Assembly: GCA_902766325.1 (NCBI GenBank)
Contig: CACXDF010000119.1
Location: 1-5,423 of the forward strand
DNA: 5,423 bases
Direction: 5' to 3'
Origin: an uncultured Eubacteriales bacterium
GTDB taxonomy: Bacteria; Bacillota; Clostridia; Christensenellales; DTU072
Shown here: piece by piece, positions 5,423-5,423 of the stretch
How the letters are laid out: every line of letters starts with the position of its first letter
Numbering within the stretch: position 1 is the stretch's first letter
Program-made: the position numbers and the translations under genes
The notes under the pieces: generated by a model
Database searches by the model: none
The model's input: only the letters and a program-made list of their open reading frames with translations
What the model was told of the DNA's origin: nothing

Positions 5423-5423
5423 A

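Noticed and set aside
1..5423. Search for mobile elements, CRISPR arrays, riboswitches, toxin-antitoxin or defence genes
   Set aside because: No transposase, regular spaced repeats, conserved aptamer-like leader or terminal repeats were seen. All coding space is taken by recognisable housekeeping genes.

Overview
The window looks like a piece of a Clostridia-type (Firmicutes/Bacillota) chromosome of medium GC content. The main reason is the gene at 2947-5190, which encodes IspH (HMBPP reductase) fused in frame to ribosomal protein S1. This fusion is known mainly from Clostridia, and here it sits directly behind cmk and a HI0933/BaiN-type flavoprotein, a neighbourhood typical of that class. 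A finer placement, such as an uncultured gut Clostridia lineage, would be a guess.

Layout: (i) 1-1062, the 3' part of an oadA-type biotin-dependent carboxyltransferase, cut by the window edge; (ii) 1062-2288, an FAD-dependent oxidoreductase; (iii) 2303-2956, cytidylate kinase; (iv) 2947-5190, the IspH-S1 fusion; (v) 5221-5250, a strong intrinsic terminator; (vi) 5314-5422, a tRNA-Trp(CCA) gene on the minus strand with its own terminator, converging on the protein genes. The four protein genes share a strand, overlap or nearly touch (1-nt overlap, 14-nt gap, 10-nt overlap) and show no terminator between them, so they probably form one transcription unit. Only cmk has a textbook Shine-Dalgarno sequence; the flavoprotein and ispH starts overlap the preceding stop codons and probably depend on translational coupling.

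Together the genes serve core functions: biotin-dependent decarboxylation/carboxylation chemistry, CMP/dCMP phosphorylation, the last step of the MEP isoprenoid pathway, and translation (S1). The old cmk-rpsA linkage seen in many bacteria is preserved, with ispH inserted between them and fused to S1.

The most interesting signal lies inside the fusion gene. An AT-rich patch in the IspH-coding part (about 3447-3520) carries a near-consensus promoter: TTGAAA, 17 bp, TATACT, with an extended -10 TG, two A8 tracts 30 bp apart upstream, and an 18-bp palindrome filling the spacer. About 250 bp downstream, exactly at the domain junction, an in-frame ATG (3769) follows GGAGGT. Lysine codon choice also switches from almost all AAA in the IspH half to mostly AAG in the S1 half. 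These independent signs suggest that the fusion locus also makes a separate S1 protein at a higher level, while the full-length bifunctional protein is made from the upstream operon. This is an inference from sequence and needs experimental testing. I found no mobile element, CRISPR array or defence system.
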